A DNA stretch of 64,000 bases. Origin: Halorubrum aethiopicum (GTDB lineage: Archaea > Halobacteriota > Halobacteria > Halobacteriales > Haloferacaceae). The notes beneath the pieces are model-generated. The model was given only the letters and a program-made list of their open reading frames with translations, searched no databases and was not told the DNA's origin. The stretch lies in NCBI RefSeq assembly GCF_001542905.1, contig NZ_LOAJ01000001.1, positions 2,232,001-2,296,000 of the forward strand, read 5' to 3'. This document shows, one piece after another, positions 18,290-26,108 of the stretch. The translations under genes and the position numbers were made by a program. The first letter of the stretch is position 1; every line of letters begins with the position of its first letter.

Positions 18290-19213
18290 ATGGCTTCCGA
18301 GCGAACGGCGGCCGACATGTTGGCGCTGCTTTCGGACGAGAGTCGGGTGGACATCCTTCGGGCCGTCGCCGTGGCGCAGTCCGAGCAGGCCCCGTCGAAC
18401 TCGGGCGTCGTGCCGTTGTCGTTTTCAGCCATCTACGAGCGCGTCGAGATCGAGAACACGTCGAAGCTCTCGTATCACCTCGGCGAACTCGCGGGGACGT
18501 ATCTTCGGAAGGTCGAGGACGGCTACGCGTTCACGCACGCTGGGGAGCAGATCGTTCGGTTCATCCTCGCGGAGAACTTCAGACGGCCGCCCGACATCGA
18601 CGGCATCGAGACGGAAGGGATGTGCCTGTTCTGCGGGGAGACGCAGCTCGAGGCGGGACTCGACGACCAGTACTTCGTGGTGCGGTGTCCGTCGTGTGAC
18701 CGGCCGGTGACCGGCTACGTCGTGACGCCGGCGCAGGCGCGTGCGCGGTCGGGACGGGCGTTACTGGAGTCGCTCAAGCGCAAGCAAGCGACGGAGTTCG
18801 GTCTCGTTCAGGAGGGGATCTGTCCCGAGTGTGCCGGGGAGATCCGGACCGAGGTTCTGGATGCGAACGAGCAGTCGCTGCCCGGCGACGTGCCCGTCTC
18901 GTACTTCACGATCGACGAGTGTGAGACGTGTCTACGCCGGTACAGCGGACCGCTGACGTACAGCGCGGCGTTTCGACCTCCATCGATCGCGTTCCACTGG
19001 GACCGCGGTGTCGACATTCTCGGGACCGGGTGGTGGGAGCTACACCGGTATCTCAGGGAGGGCCGTTGGAGCGCCGAACGGATCGCTACCGACCCGGTTG
19101 AGTACCGAGTCGAGTTGCGTCACGAGGACGCGATGCTTCGGGTGTTCCTCGACGCTGCTGCTCGGACGACGCGGACCGAGCGCGTGCGCGGTCGGGACCA
19201 CGAATCGAACTGA
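18290..19213 (+). CDS. winged-helix regulator with zinc-ribbon C-terminal region
   Basis: I use the ATG at 18290 (307 residues); the GTG 19 codons upstream adds nothing recognisable. Residues 1-95 form an ArsR-type winged helix (MLALLSDESRVDILRAVA, then NTSKLSYHLGELAG as recognition helix, wing VEDGYAFTHAG). The C-terminal half has two CxxC pairs in the first module (CLFCGE, CPSCDR) and two in a second (CPECAG, CETCLR), as expected for zinc ribbons. This layout is common among uncharacterised haloarchaeal regulators. What it regulates is unknown; the CPBP gene upstream is a candidate. Confidence 0.75.
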   Translation: MASERTAADMLALLSDESRVDILRAVAVAQSEQAPSNSGVVPLSFSAIYERVEIENTSKLSYHLGELAGTYLRKVEDGYAFTHAGEQIVRFILAENFRRPPDIDGIETEGMCLFCGETQLEAGLDDQYFVVRCPSCDRPVTGYVVTPAQARARSGRALLESLKRKQATEFGLVQEGICPECAGEIRTEVLDANEQSLPGDVPVSYFTIDECETCLRRYSGPLTYSAAFRPPSIAFHWDRGVDILGTGWWELHRYLREGRWSAERIATDPVEYRVELRHEDAMLRVFLDAAARTTRTERVRGRDHESN

Positions 19214-19415
19214 ACACGTCACTTAGATTTCAAAATATCGATTGACCGTTTCGGAGGTGTTCGTACTGCCGTGCTTCATATGTCGCGTTACGGCTCTCGA
19301 ATGCGCGCAGGCGCTCAATCGTGGTTTTGAAACCGACCTGAAAATATATCAATAGTTCGACAACACTTATCGGTCGCGTCTCCCTCCCTTCGAACGAAGA
19401 CCGAGGTGCTCACCG

Positions 19416-20126
19416 ATGGCCAACCACGACACGATCGAAACGTCGGACCCTCCCCGGCACTCGACAGATCACGGACCGAAGCCGTCGAACGACGGTCGGA
19501 TGACCGTCGAGGACATCCAGGACGCCTACGCACGCTACGCGAGGTGGATCGACCGGCTCGGCTGGGTGAATCGCCTGTTGACGGGACGATATCGCCGCCG
19601 CCAGTTCTCTCACGCCGAGGGACGCGTCCTCGACGTGGCGTGCGGAACGGGCGAGAACTTTCGGTACCTGCCGGAGTCGACCGAGATCGTCGGCGTCGAC
19701 ATCAGCGAACCGTTGCTGGAACGTGCCGGATCGGAACTCGAAACCCTCGAACGAGAGGGGACCGTCACGCGGATGGACGCACAGGATCTCGAATTCGAGG
19801 ACGACGGTTTCGATACGGTCATCTCCTCGTTCTCGACCTGTACGTTCCCCGACCCCGACGCGGCCCTTCGGGAGATGGCCCGCGTCTGTCGGCCCGACGG
19901 GCAGATCCTGTTGCTCGAACACGGTCGAAGCGACAACGGTCTCGTCGCACGGTACCAGGAGTGGCGCGCCGACGCCCACTACGAGACGTCCGGCTGCCGA
20001 GTGACCCAAGAGCCGCTCTCCGTGGTCCGTCGAGCCGGACTCTCCGTGGACGAAGCAGAAACCGCACAGCTCGGCCGGATCACCCGAATCGTGTGTGACC
20101 CGGTCCCGACCGAGGACGCCCGTTGA
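19416..20126 (+). CDS. class I SAM-dependent methyltransferase
   Basis: The protein has 236 residues. SAM motif I is RVLDVACGTGENF (around 69), the acidic ribose-binding end of strand 2 is IVGVDIS, and motif II-like DDGFDTVISSFSTCTF follows, with VCRPDGQILLLEHGRS after it. These are the features of UbiE/Coq5-like small-molecule methyltransferases. The 40-residue N-terminal extension is polar and probably disordered. The acceptor is unknown; a quinone or lipid is possible by family but not shown. The 200 bases upstream are AT-rich and hold several TATA-like stretches (AAAATATATCAA at about 19340) but no other ORF. Confidence 0.82.
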   Translation: MANHDTIETSDPPRHSTDHGPKPSNDGRMTVEDIQDAYARYARWIDRLGWVNRLLTGRYRRRQFSHAEGRVLDVACGTGENFRYLPESTEIVGVDISEPLLERAGSELETLEREGTVTRMDAQDLEFEDDGFDTVISSFSTCTFPDPDAALREMARVCRPDGQILLLEHGRSDNGLVARYQEWRADAHYETSGCRVTQEPLSVVRRAGLSVDEAETAQLGRITRIVCDPVPTEDAR

Positions 20127-20249
20127 GAGATCGGACGCCGAGTCGACGAACCAGCCGTCTCGGGTGTGTCTCTCGACGACGACGGTGCTCGGTGACGGCG
20201 AGTCCGCGTTCGCGAACCCTCCGACTCCCGTTCGATCCGGCGAGGGACG

Positions 20250-20987
20250 CTACGGGTCGAGCAGCTTCGATTCGGCCTTCCGGAGGTGTTCGAGCATCGT
20301 CGTCTTCGAGACCTCCAGGTCGTCGGCGAGCTCGCGCGTCGACGTCCCGCGGGGCCACTCGTAGTACCCCTGTTCGCGGGCGTGTTCGTACACCTCCCGC
20401 TGGGTCGTCGTGAGCGTGTCGAGGCGGTGTTCGCGGGCGGTCTTCTGGCCGGCTCCCGACGACGACATCGACTCGATGTTCACCTCGGCCCCGGTCGCCT
20501 CGCGGACCGCGTCGAGCGACTCCCGGATCCCGGAGTGCTCGCCGACGAAACACACCTGCCACTCCTCGCGTCCGTCCTCGATCCGGACCGGGGCGCTGTG
20601 GACGAACCCGTTCTCGAGCAGGGTCGGACACATCATGTCGGTCGGGTCGTACTCCAGGAAGAACTCGCGAACGACGTTTCCCGGGGCGTCCCGAGCGCGT
20701 CCGAACCGCTCCTGGAGTTCGTGGAGGTCCCCGGCGCGGTCGGAGGCGCGAACCGCGTCGAGCAGCGCCTCCACCTCCTCGTTGGTGTCCGCGAACGCGG
20801 TGAAGAGCCCCTTCACCGTGTTCGGCGTCTCGCCGTCCGCCTTCGGCGAGTTGTAGATGGCGTGGGCGAGGACGCCGCCGTCGGTCCGTCTCGTCGCCTC
20901 GATCGCCCAGCAGTTCGGGTGCCACAGGTCGAGGGTCAGCCGGGTGCCCGACCACCCGCCGGTCTCGTTCGCGTCGAGCGCAGACAT
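20250..20987 (-). CDS. bacterio-opsin-activator-type regulator (HTH-10)
   Basis: This is a 245-residue haloarchaeal regulator. The N-terminal 170 residues form a ligand or sensor domain typical of this class (LTLDLWHPNCWAIEATR at the start). The C-terminal HTH-10 domain reads LTTTQREVYEHAREQGYYEW, then TSTRELADDLEVSKTTMLEHLRKAE as the helix-turn-helix. Relatives include Bat, which controls bacteriorhodopsin genes, and DmsR. It is divergent from the aldehyde dehydrogenase gene (86 bases), a natural target. A 10-base palindrome at 20993-21002 lies directly next to its start codon. Confidence 0.85.
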   Translation of the reverse strand: MSALDANETGGWSGTRLTLDLWHPNCWAIEATRRTDGGVLAHAIYNSPKADGETPNTVKGLFTAFADTNEEVEALLDAVRASDRAGDLHELQERFGRARDAPGNVVREFFLEYDPTDMMCPTLLENGFVHSAPVRIEDGREEWQVCFVGEHSGIRESLDAVREATGAEVNIESMSSSGAGQKTAREHRLDTLTTTQREVYEHAREQGYYEWPRGTSTRELADDLEVSKTTMLEHLRKAESKLLDP

Positions 20988-20992
20988 GATCC

Positions 20993-21002
20993 GATCTAGA
21001 TC
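20993..21002. promoter_or_regulatory. palindrome between HTH-10 regulator and aldehyde dehydrogenase genes
   Basis: GATCTAGATC is a perfect 10-base palindrome starting 6 bases upstream of the regulator's ATG. It sits inside the short divergent intergenic region, where an autoregulator would bind. The assignment is positional only. Confidence 0.3.
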
Positions 21003-21073
21003 ACCGCGCGGTAAAGAATCTCCCGACCATGGTAGGGTGGGGAGTTTGGCGTCCGCGGAGAAAAGACGCGTCC

Positions 21074-22591
21074 ATGGCAGACGCCTACAACCACTACATC
21101 GACGGCGAGTGGGTCGACGGCGAGGGAACGGAGACGTTCGAGAGCGAGAACCCCGCGACCGGGGAGACGCTCGGCGAGTTCCGGAAGGGAACGCCGGCGG
21201 ACGTGGACCGCGCGGTCGCGGCCGCGGACGAGGCGTTCGAGGAGTGGCGCGAGCTCTCCCGGATCGACCGAGCGGAGTACCTCTGGGACGTGTACCACGA
21301 GCTCCGCGAGCGGACCGACGAGCTCGGCGAGATCGTCACCAAGGAGTGCGGCAAGGAGATAAGCGAGGGGAAGGCGGACGTGGTCGAGGCCGCCCACATG
21401 GTCGAGTGGGCCGCCGGCGACGCCCGTCACCCGAAAGGCGACATCGTCCCCTCGGAGATCCCCGCGAAGGACGCCTACATGCGCCGGAAGCCCCGCGGCG
21501 TCACCGGCTGTATCACACCGTGGAACTTCCCGGTCGCCATCCCGTACTGGCACATGGCCATCGCGCTGGTCGAGGGGAACACGGTCGTCTTCAAGCCCGC
21601 GGAGCAGACCCCGTGGTGCGCGCAGGTCATCGCGGAGATGTTCGAGGACGCGGGCATCCCCGACGGCGTCTTCAACATGGTCCAGGGGTACGGCGACGCC
21701 GGCAACGCGATCGTCGAGAACGACGACGTCGACACCGTGATCTTCACGGGCTCGGCCGAGGTCGGCCACCACATCCAGGACAAGCTCGGCGGCGTCGCCG
21801 GCAAGCGCGCGGCCTGCGAGATGGGCGGCAAGAACGCCATCGTGATCACGGAGGAGGCGGACCTCGACATCGCGGTCCACTCGGCGGTCATGTCCTCGTT
21901 TAAGACCACCGGCCAGCGCTGCGTCTCCTCCGAGCGCCTGATCGTCCACTCGGACGTGTACGACGAGTTCAAGGAGCGCTTCGTCGACATCGCGGAGAGC
22001 GTCTCCGTCGGCGACCCGCTCGACGAGAACACGTTCATGGGCCCGCTCATCGAGGAGGAACACCACGAGAAGGTCACTCGGAACAACGAGCAGGCCCGCG
22101 AGGAGGGCGTGAACGTGCTCGTCGACCGGACCGAACTCGACGACGAGGAGATCCCGGACGGCCACGAGGACGGCTACTGGGTCGGCCCGTTCGTCTACGA
22201 GGCGGACGCCCACGCCGACCTGACGTGTACCCACGAGGAGGTCTTCGGCCCCCACGTCGCGCTGATGGAGTACGACGGCGACATCGAGGAGGCCGTCGAG
22301 ATCCAGAACGACACCGACTACGGGCTCGCCGGCGCGATCATCTCCGAGGACTACCGCCAGATCAACTACTACCGCGACCGCGCCGAGATCGGCTTGGCGT
22401 ACGGGAACCTGCCGTGTATCGGCGCGGAGGTCCAGCTGCCCTTCGGCGGCGTGAAGAAGTCCGGCAACGGCTACCCCTCCGCCCGCGAGGCGATCGAGGC
22501 CGTCACCGACCGCACCGCCTGGACGCTGAACAACTCCAAGGAGATCGAGATGGCCCAGGGCCTCTCGGCGGACATCAAGACCGACGACTGA
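21074..22591 (+). CDS. aldehyde dehydrogenase (NAD(P)-dependent)
   Basis: The start chosen is the ATG at 21074 (505 residues), since MADAYNHYIDGEWVDGEG is the canonical ALDH beginning; a GTG 15 codons earlier is open but atypical. Catalytic features are the Rossmann segment TPWNFPVAIPYWH (around 155), FTGSAEVGHHI (around 231), the general-base Glu in CEMGGKNAIV (around 255) and the nucleophile Cys in TTGQRCVSSERL (around 289). It oxidises an aldehyde to the carboxylate. Members of this subfamily include semialdehyde and ketoglutarate-semialdehyde dehydrogenases; the substrate is open. The divergent HTH-10 regulator may control it. Confidence 0.9.
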   Translation: MADAYNHYIDGEWVDGEGTETFESENPATGETLGEFRKGTPADVDRAVAAADEAFEEWRELSRIDRAEYLWDVYHELRERTDELGEIVTKECGKEISEGKADVVEAAHMVEWAAGDARHPKGDIVPSEIPAKDAYMRRKPRGVTGCITPWNFPVAIPYWHMAIALVEGNTVVFKPAEQTPWCAQVIAEMFEDAGIPDGVFNMVQGYGDAGNAIVENDDVDTVIFTGSAEVGHHIQDKLGGVAGKRAACEMGGKNAIVITEEADLDIAVHSAVMSSFKTTGQRCVSSERLIVHSDVYDEFKERFVDIAESVSVGDPLDENTFMGPLIEEEHHEKVTRNNEQAREEGVNVLVDRTELDDEEIPDGHEDGYWVGPFVYEADAHADLTCTHEEVFGPHVALMEYDGDIEEAVEIQNDTDYGLAGAIISEDYRQINYYRDRAEIGLAYGNLPCIGAEVQLPFGGVKKSGNGYPSAREAIEAVTDRTAWTLNNSKEIEMAQGLSADIKTDD

Positions 22592-22659
22592 GCGGGAAAC
22601 GCGGAGTCAGCCGGAGATCGTGAACGGCGTCGGAACCCCCGGAAACCGGCTCCGTTCAA

Positions 22660-22682
22660 CCGTCGTTAAACGGATGTTTTTT
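22660..22682 (+). terminator. hairpin plus T-run terminator after aldehyde dehydrogenase
   Basis: CCGT (22660-22663) can pair with ACGG (22670-22673), followed three bases later by TTTTTT (22677-22682). T-runs are the main termination signal of archaeal RNA polymerase, so this is a plausible terminator about 85 bases after the stop codon and just before repeat copy A. Confidence 0.5.
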
Positions 22683-22712
22683 GTCCCGATTTCGGTCGAT
22701 ACAGGTGAAGCA

Positions 22713-23057
22713 CTGAGCGATCGCCGGAGCGGTGGCGCGCCCGGGAGCGGGCCGGAGGCTCGCGACCGGCCCGCGAGGGACGCGGCGAGTGTGACGAGGT
22801 ACGAACGAAGTGAGTACCTCGATAAGCGAGCGGCGAAGCCGCGAGCAGGGAGCCGCGAGGCTGGGGAGGCGTGAGGTGCGGTTGCGGAGCGGTTGGTTGG
22901 GACTCAAAGGGGCAGTCGCGAGGGCGAAGGCGGCCGACGTAAGCACCACAGGGAGGGAGTGAAACGAGCGACTGAGGAGCGCAACGAGGCCCCCGAGTCC
23001 TCGCGACTGGGGCTTTGGCGGCGTCCGCCGTGGTCGTGTTCTCCGCGCCAGTAACGG
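22713..23057 (+). repeat. dispersed structured repeat, copy A
   Basis: The copy has six blocks in order. (1) GAGCGGTGGCGCGC at 22727. (2) CCCGCGAGGGACGCGGCGAG. (3) A variable hairpin, CGAGGTAC (22795-22802) pairing with GTACCTCG (22814-22821). (4) The fixed hairpin GCGGC-GAA-GCCGC, then CTGGGGAGGCGTGAGG. (5) GGGACTCAAAGGGGC, where CAAAG (22905-22909) plus AGTCGCGAG pairs with CTCGCGACT plus CTTTG (23013-23017). (6) Closing GTGTTCTCCGCGCCAG. Between the arms of block 5 is an apical region of about 80 bases. The copy lies in sense orientation downstream of the aldehyde dehydrogenase gene, inside the gene-free interval 22592-23261. The rest of that interval (23058-23261) shows no gene. ORFs on its minus strand are artefacts of the repeat. 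Confidence 0.8.
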
Positions 23058-23261
23058 TCGATTTTAATTCACCTCGATCACTCACGAAACAGCCCTACCA
23101 CTAGCACTCTTCAGCGACCATCTGTCTCGGACGAGAGTAGATCCGAAAAAGATCTCAATGGAACCTCGAGACTCGTTTTCGATTCTCGTTCGCCCGAAGC
23201 TCGCCGCGGACTCGTCACGACGATTCCGTGCGATGATCCTCGGCAACTCCCTGCCGCGATC

Positions 23262-23612
23262 CTAGACGATGCTCGGCGTGTACGGGTACTCGTACACCTC
23301 GCCGTTGTTGGCTTTCACCGTCGCGATGAGCACCAACACCAGATCGATGATCGCGAATATCGGGATCAACAGGAGGCCGATGAGCACGACCGTCAGGATC
23401 CCCGAGATCACGAACGCGACGAACATCACGATCTGGAAGTTCAGCGAGTTCTTCGCGTTCTCTTTCACCAACTCGTCGTCGTCGTCCGCGAGCACCAAGA
23501 ACAGGATCGGTCTGAGGACCGAGGCCACGAGCGCCGACGCGTGCGCAAGCGCCGCCAGCGTCGTGTCGCCCTCGGCCGTCTCCGGCTCGCCGTCGTCGGT
23601 CTCCACTGACAT
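23262..23612 (-). CDS. DUF4870-type small membrane protein
   Basis: This 116-residue protein has an acidic N-terminus (VETDDGEPETAEGD) and three hydrophobic segments: around 22-44 (LAALAHASALVASVLRPILF), 60-85 and 86-105. The loop DDELVKENAKNSLNFQ matches the conserved VRxHAxxALNFQ of DUF4870/Tic20-like proteins, and the end EVYEYPYTPSIV matches the usual G..YRYPxxIxxI tail. The function of the family is unknown. The promoter is shared divergently with acyP; a CTTAAG box lies about 26 bases upstream of the start. Confidence 0.8.
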   Translation of the reverse strand: MSVETDDGEPETAEGDTTLAALAHASALVASVLRPILFLVLADDDDELVKENAKNSLNFQIVMFVAFVISGILTVVLIGLLLIPIFAIIDLVLVLIATVKANNGEVYEYPYTPSIV

Positions 23613-23696
23613 ATGTCGCCGATCATATAGGAGCTTCTTAAGTATTGTGTCGGTACCGCCGTTTTTACTGACCGCAGAGCCGAAGGCGGTTCCGAG

Positions 23697-23975
23697 ATGT
23701 CCTCACGAACGCGAGCACACGTGTACGTCACCGGGAACGTCCAGGGCGTCTTCTACCGCGCGACGACGCGGGACGCCGCCCGCGAGCGCGGCGTCGACGG
23801 CTGGGTGCGGAACCTCGACGACGGCCGCGTCGAGGCCGTCTTCGAGGGACCCGAGTCCGCCGTCGAGGAACTGGTCGAGTGGTGTCACACGGGAAGCCCG
23901 GCCGCCGACGTCGACGACGTCGACGCGACCTACGGGGAGCCGGAGGGGCTCGACGGGTTCGAGATCCGACGGTGA
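23697..23975 (+). CDS. acyP: acylphosphatase
   Basis: This is a 92-residue protein of normal acylphosphatase length. The phosphate-binding loop VTGNVQGVFYRATTRDAA carries catalytic R21, and GWVRNLDDGRVEA carries catalytic N39. It hydrolyses carboxyl-phosphate bonds such as acetyl phosphate, carbamoyl phosphate and 1,3-bisphosphoglycerate in the cytoplasm. It is followed closely by the convergent VOC gene (22 bases), so it is probably a single-gene transcript. The family match is strong over the whole length. Confidence 0.93.
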   Translation: MSSRTRAHVYVTGNVQGVFYRATTRDAARERGVDGWVRNLDDGRVEAVFEGPESAVEELVEWCHTGSPAADVDDVDATYGEPEGLDGFEIRR

Positions 23976-23997
23976 CCGATCGCGCCGGCGAACGCCC

Positions 23998-24390
23998 TCA
24001 GACGCGCGCTTTGATCTCGATCCGGTAGCCGAACGGGTCGCGGACGTAGGCGGCCGCGGCCTCCCCGGTCGCGCCGAGCGGCGACTCCAGCGTCCGCTCG
24101 AGGTCGATCCCCGCCTCCGCGAGTTCGGCCTCGATCGCCTCGAGCGACTCCTCGACGACGACGCAGACGTGGTCGTAGTTCGTCGCCGTCGGCGGCTCGA
24201 ACTCCGCGGTCGGCCAGAGGTGTATCACGCCGGTCGCCGAGAGCCGCACGTCGAGGAAGGGCTTCTCGCCGGCCTCGAAGAGCGCGTCCTCGATGCCGAA
24301 GCCGAGCCCGTCGCCGTAGAACTCCCGGGTGTCGGCGACGCCGTCTTCAGGAATCCGGAGGTTCACGTGGTCGATGTGACGTGCTTTCAT
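23998..24390 (-). CDS. VOC-family (glyoxalase/dioxygenase fold) protein
   Basis: The start is the ATG at 24388-24390 (130 residues), giving the family opening MKARHIDHVNLRIPE with its first metal-ligand His. Two beta-alpha-beta-beta-beta modules follow: YGDGLGFGIEDAL, then YDHVCVVVEESLEAIEAELAEAG, ending AAAYVRDPFGYRIEIKARV, where the last Glu is a typical metal ligand. The second His (DHVCVV) is present. Members include glyoxalase I, fosfomycin-resistance enzymes and extradiol dioxygenases; the substrate is not predictable. It is divergent to the Met-rich membrane protein gene. Confidence 0.8.
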   Translation of the reverse strand: MKARHIDHVNLRIPEDGVADTREFYGDGLGFGIEDALFEAGEKPFLDVRLSATGVIHLWPTAEFEPPTATNYDHVCVVVEESLEAIEAELAEAGIDLERTLESPLGATGEAAAAYVRDPFGYRIEIKARV

Positions 24391-24487
24391 GGGGTTCGGT
24401 TCGGACCCGGGGCGCAAAAACCGACGGGAATCTACGGACGTGAGACCGGTCGTGTGGCATATATGCGTAGAAATGTATGTATCACAC

Positions 24488-24973
24488 ATGACTCGTCTCG
24501 ATCGATCCTCTCTCGTCGCAGCCGGTATCGGCCTCGTCGCGCTCGTGGGCATCGGGCTCCTCGCGCTCGTGGTCGGGTTTCCGACCGCGAGCACGACCGG
24601 TCCCGGCGGGATGATGGGCGGCGGGATGATGGGCAGCGGAATGATGGGCGGCGGAATGATGGGCGGATCGGGGTTCTTCCTCTTCCCGCTCACGCTCTTC
24701 GCGTTCGCGGCCCTCCTCGCGTTCGGCTACGTCGGGGTCCGCGCGGTCGCGAGCGGGGGCGAGGAGGACCAAGTAGACGACGGGGTCGACGGCGAAGCGG
24801 AACTCGACCCGATCACCCGACTTCAGCGGCGCTACACCGAGGGAGAACTCACCGAGGCCGAGTTCGAGCGGGCGCTGGAGCGCGAACTCGAGGGCAAGGA
24901 GGGCGACGGGGACGGTGAATTCGACGACGAGTTCGGGGACGCAGAACGCTCGGCCTCGCTGCGCCAACGGTAG
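24488..24973 (+). CDS. membrane protein with Met-rich repeat and SHOCT domain
   Basis: The ATG at 24488 gives 161 residues. The layout is TM helix 1 (around 9-30), then an extracytoplasmic segment with a four-fold GGMM-type repeat (GPGGMMGGGMMGSGMMGG, around residues 37-55), TM helix 2 (around 58-82), an acidic linker, and a C-terminal SHOCT motif (DPITRLQRRYTEGELTEAEF). SHOCT domains are short oligomerisation or anchoring helices of unknown role. A Met-rich outward loop could bind Cu(I) or Ag(I), or be a flexible spacer; that is inference. The upstream region has a TATA-like CATATATG about 30 bases from the ATG. Confidence 0.75.
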   Translation: MTRLDRSSLVAAGIGLVALVGIGLLALVVGFPTASTTGPGGMMGGGMMGSGMMGGGMMGGSGFFLFPLTLFAFAALLAFGYVGVRAVASGGEEDQVDDGVDGEAELDPITRLQRRYTEGELTEAEFERALERELEGKEGDGDGEFDDEFGDAERSASLRQR

Positions 24974-24998
24974 CGACGACCGATCGGCGCGAAGCCGG

Positions 24999-25676
24999 TC
25001 AAGCGAACGCCTGTAGGATCCCCGTGCCGTCCGTGCTCCGGCCGAGATCCGGGAGCGTCGCGCGCTCGGGGTGAGGCATCAACACCGCGACCGTCTCGCG
25101 CTCGCCGAGGACGCCGGCGACGTTGTCGGTCGAGCCGTTCGGGTTCGCCGCGTCGGTGACGTTCCCGTCGGCGTCGCAGTAGCGGAAGAGGACGCGGTCG
25201 TCGTCGACGAGCTCCTCGTGGGCGTCGGCCTCGATCTCGAAGCGTCCCTCGCCGTGGGCGATGGGGACCTCGATGGTGTCGCCCTCGTCGTAGGCGGCAG
25301 TCCAGGGGGTGTCCGCGCGCTCGACCCGGAGGTGGACGGGCTCACACTGGAAGCGCGCGGAGGCGTTGGTCGTGAACGCGCCGGGGGTGAGCCCGGATTC
25401 CGAGCCGATCTGCGCGCCGTTACAGACGCCGAGGACGGGGACGCCGGCCTCGGCCGCCTCGCGGACCTCGGCCATGATCGGGGCGCGTGCGGCCATCGCG
25501 CCCGCCCGGAGGTAGTCGCCGTAGGAGAAGCCGCCGGGGAGGACGATCCCGTCGGGGTCGGCGGGGAGGCCGTCCTCGTGCCAGCGGCGTTCGGCGTCGA
25601 TCCCGAGGTGCCGGAGCGCGCGGACCGCGTCGCGGTCGCAGTTGGACCCGCCGAACTGGACGACGGAGACGGTCAT
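24999..25676 (-). CDS. purQ: phosphoribosylformylglycinamidine synthase subunit PurQ
   Basis: This 225-residue class I glutamine amidotransferase has the nucleophile Cys85 in VLGVCNGAQIGSE and the His-Glu pair in LMPHPERATLPDLG near the C-terminus. PurQ supplies ammonia from glutamine to PurL for conversion of FGAR to FGAM in purine synthesis, with PurS as the bridging subunit. Its ATG overlaps the purS stop by 4 bases, so the two are made in a coupled way. The length is that of the small archaeal/Gram-positive type. PurL is not in the window. Confidence 0.95.
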   Translation of the reverse strand: MTVSVVQFGGSNCDRDAVRALRHLGIDAERRWHEDGLPADPDGIVLPGGFSYGDYLRAGAMAARAPIMAEVREAAEAGVPVLGVCNGAQIGSESGLTPGAFTTNASARFQCEPVHLRVERADTPWTAAYDEGDTIEVPIAHGEGRFEIEADAHEELVDDDRVLFRYCDADGNVTDAANPNGSTDNVAGVLGERETVAVLMPHPERATLPDLGRSTDGTGILQAFA

Positions 25677-25924
25677 CGCTCCGCGACCGCGACGTCGTAG
25701 TCGTGGATCGTGGGGTTCGCGAGCAGCCGCTCGGCCATCTCGTCGGCGCGCGCCTCCGCCGACGCGGCGTCCTCGGCCTCGAGGTCGAGCTCGAACCGGT
25801 CGGCCGAGCGGAGCGCGGAGAGCTCGAACCCGAGCCGCTCGAGCGCCCGCTTCGTCGTCTCGGCCTCGGGATCGAGCACCCCCCGCTTCAGCCGGACCGT
25901 CACGGTCGCGGTGAATTCGGTCAT
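25673..25924 (-). CDS. purS: phosphoribosylformylglycinamidine synthase subunit PurS
   Basis: This 83-residue protein starts at the ATG at 25922-25924. It shows the PurS pattern: a first strand TATVTVRLKRGVLDPEAET, then a helix TKRALERLGF, and a C-terminal helix ending ADEMAERLLANPTIHDYDV. PurS dimerises and bridges PurQ and PurL. The stop overlaps the purQ start (ATGA). Divergent from purU with about 180 bases between them, so the two folate/purine genes may share control. Confidence 0.92.
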   Translation of the reverse strand: MTEFTATVTVRLKRGVLDPEAETTKRALERLGFELSALRSADRFELDLEAEDAASAEARADEMAERLLANPTIHDYDVAVAER

Positions 25925-26069
25925 CGTCCGATGGTGCGGGGTCGTGTGTAAAAACCGTTTTGGAACGCCGCGTCTATACACGAGCGTGGATCTATTTCGG
26001 TCGATCGTCGGAGACGACGGTCGGAACGGAACGAAAGGGGCAAACCCCTCCGGGGTCTGGTGTGGGTGT

Positions 26070-26108
26070 ATGCCACCGTTCGAACCGGCGGAGGTGATCG
26101 GCGCATGA
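26070..26108 (+). other. 12-codon mini-ORF ending over the purU start, with a perfect Shine-Dalgarno
   Basis: An ATG at 26070 opens a 12-codon frame (MPPFEPAEVIGA) whose TGA overlaps the purU ATG at 26105 (ATGA). Within it, GGAGGTGATC at 26090-26099 is a perfect 10-base complement of the 16S anti-Shine-Dalgarno, 5 bases before the purU ATG. That supports the purU start. The mini-ORF may be chance or a coupling cistron. Confidence 0.4.

Noticed and set aside
22656-23085. minus-strand ORFs of 97 and 139 codons with PQPRGSLLAASPLA-like sequence
   Set aside because: They lie wholly inside the structured repeat, and similar ORFs occur antisense to copies B and C. The nucleotide structure, not a protein, explains the conservation.
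24604-24666. GGGATGATGGGC-type tandem DNA repeat as a regulatory repeat
   Set aside because: It is simply the coding sequence of the GGMM protein repeat in frame.
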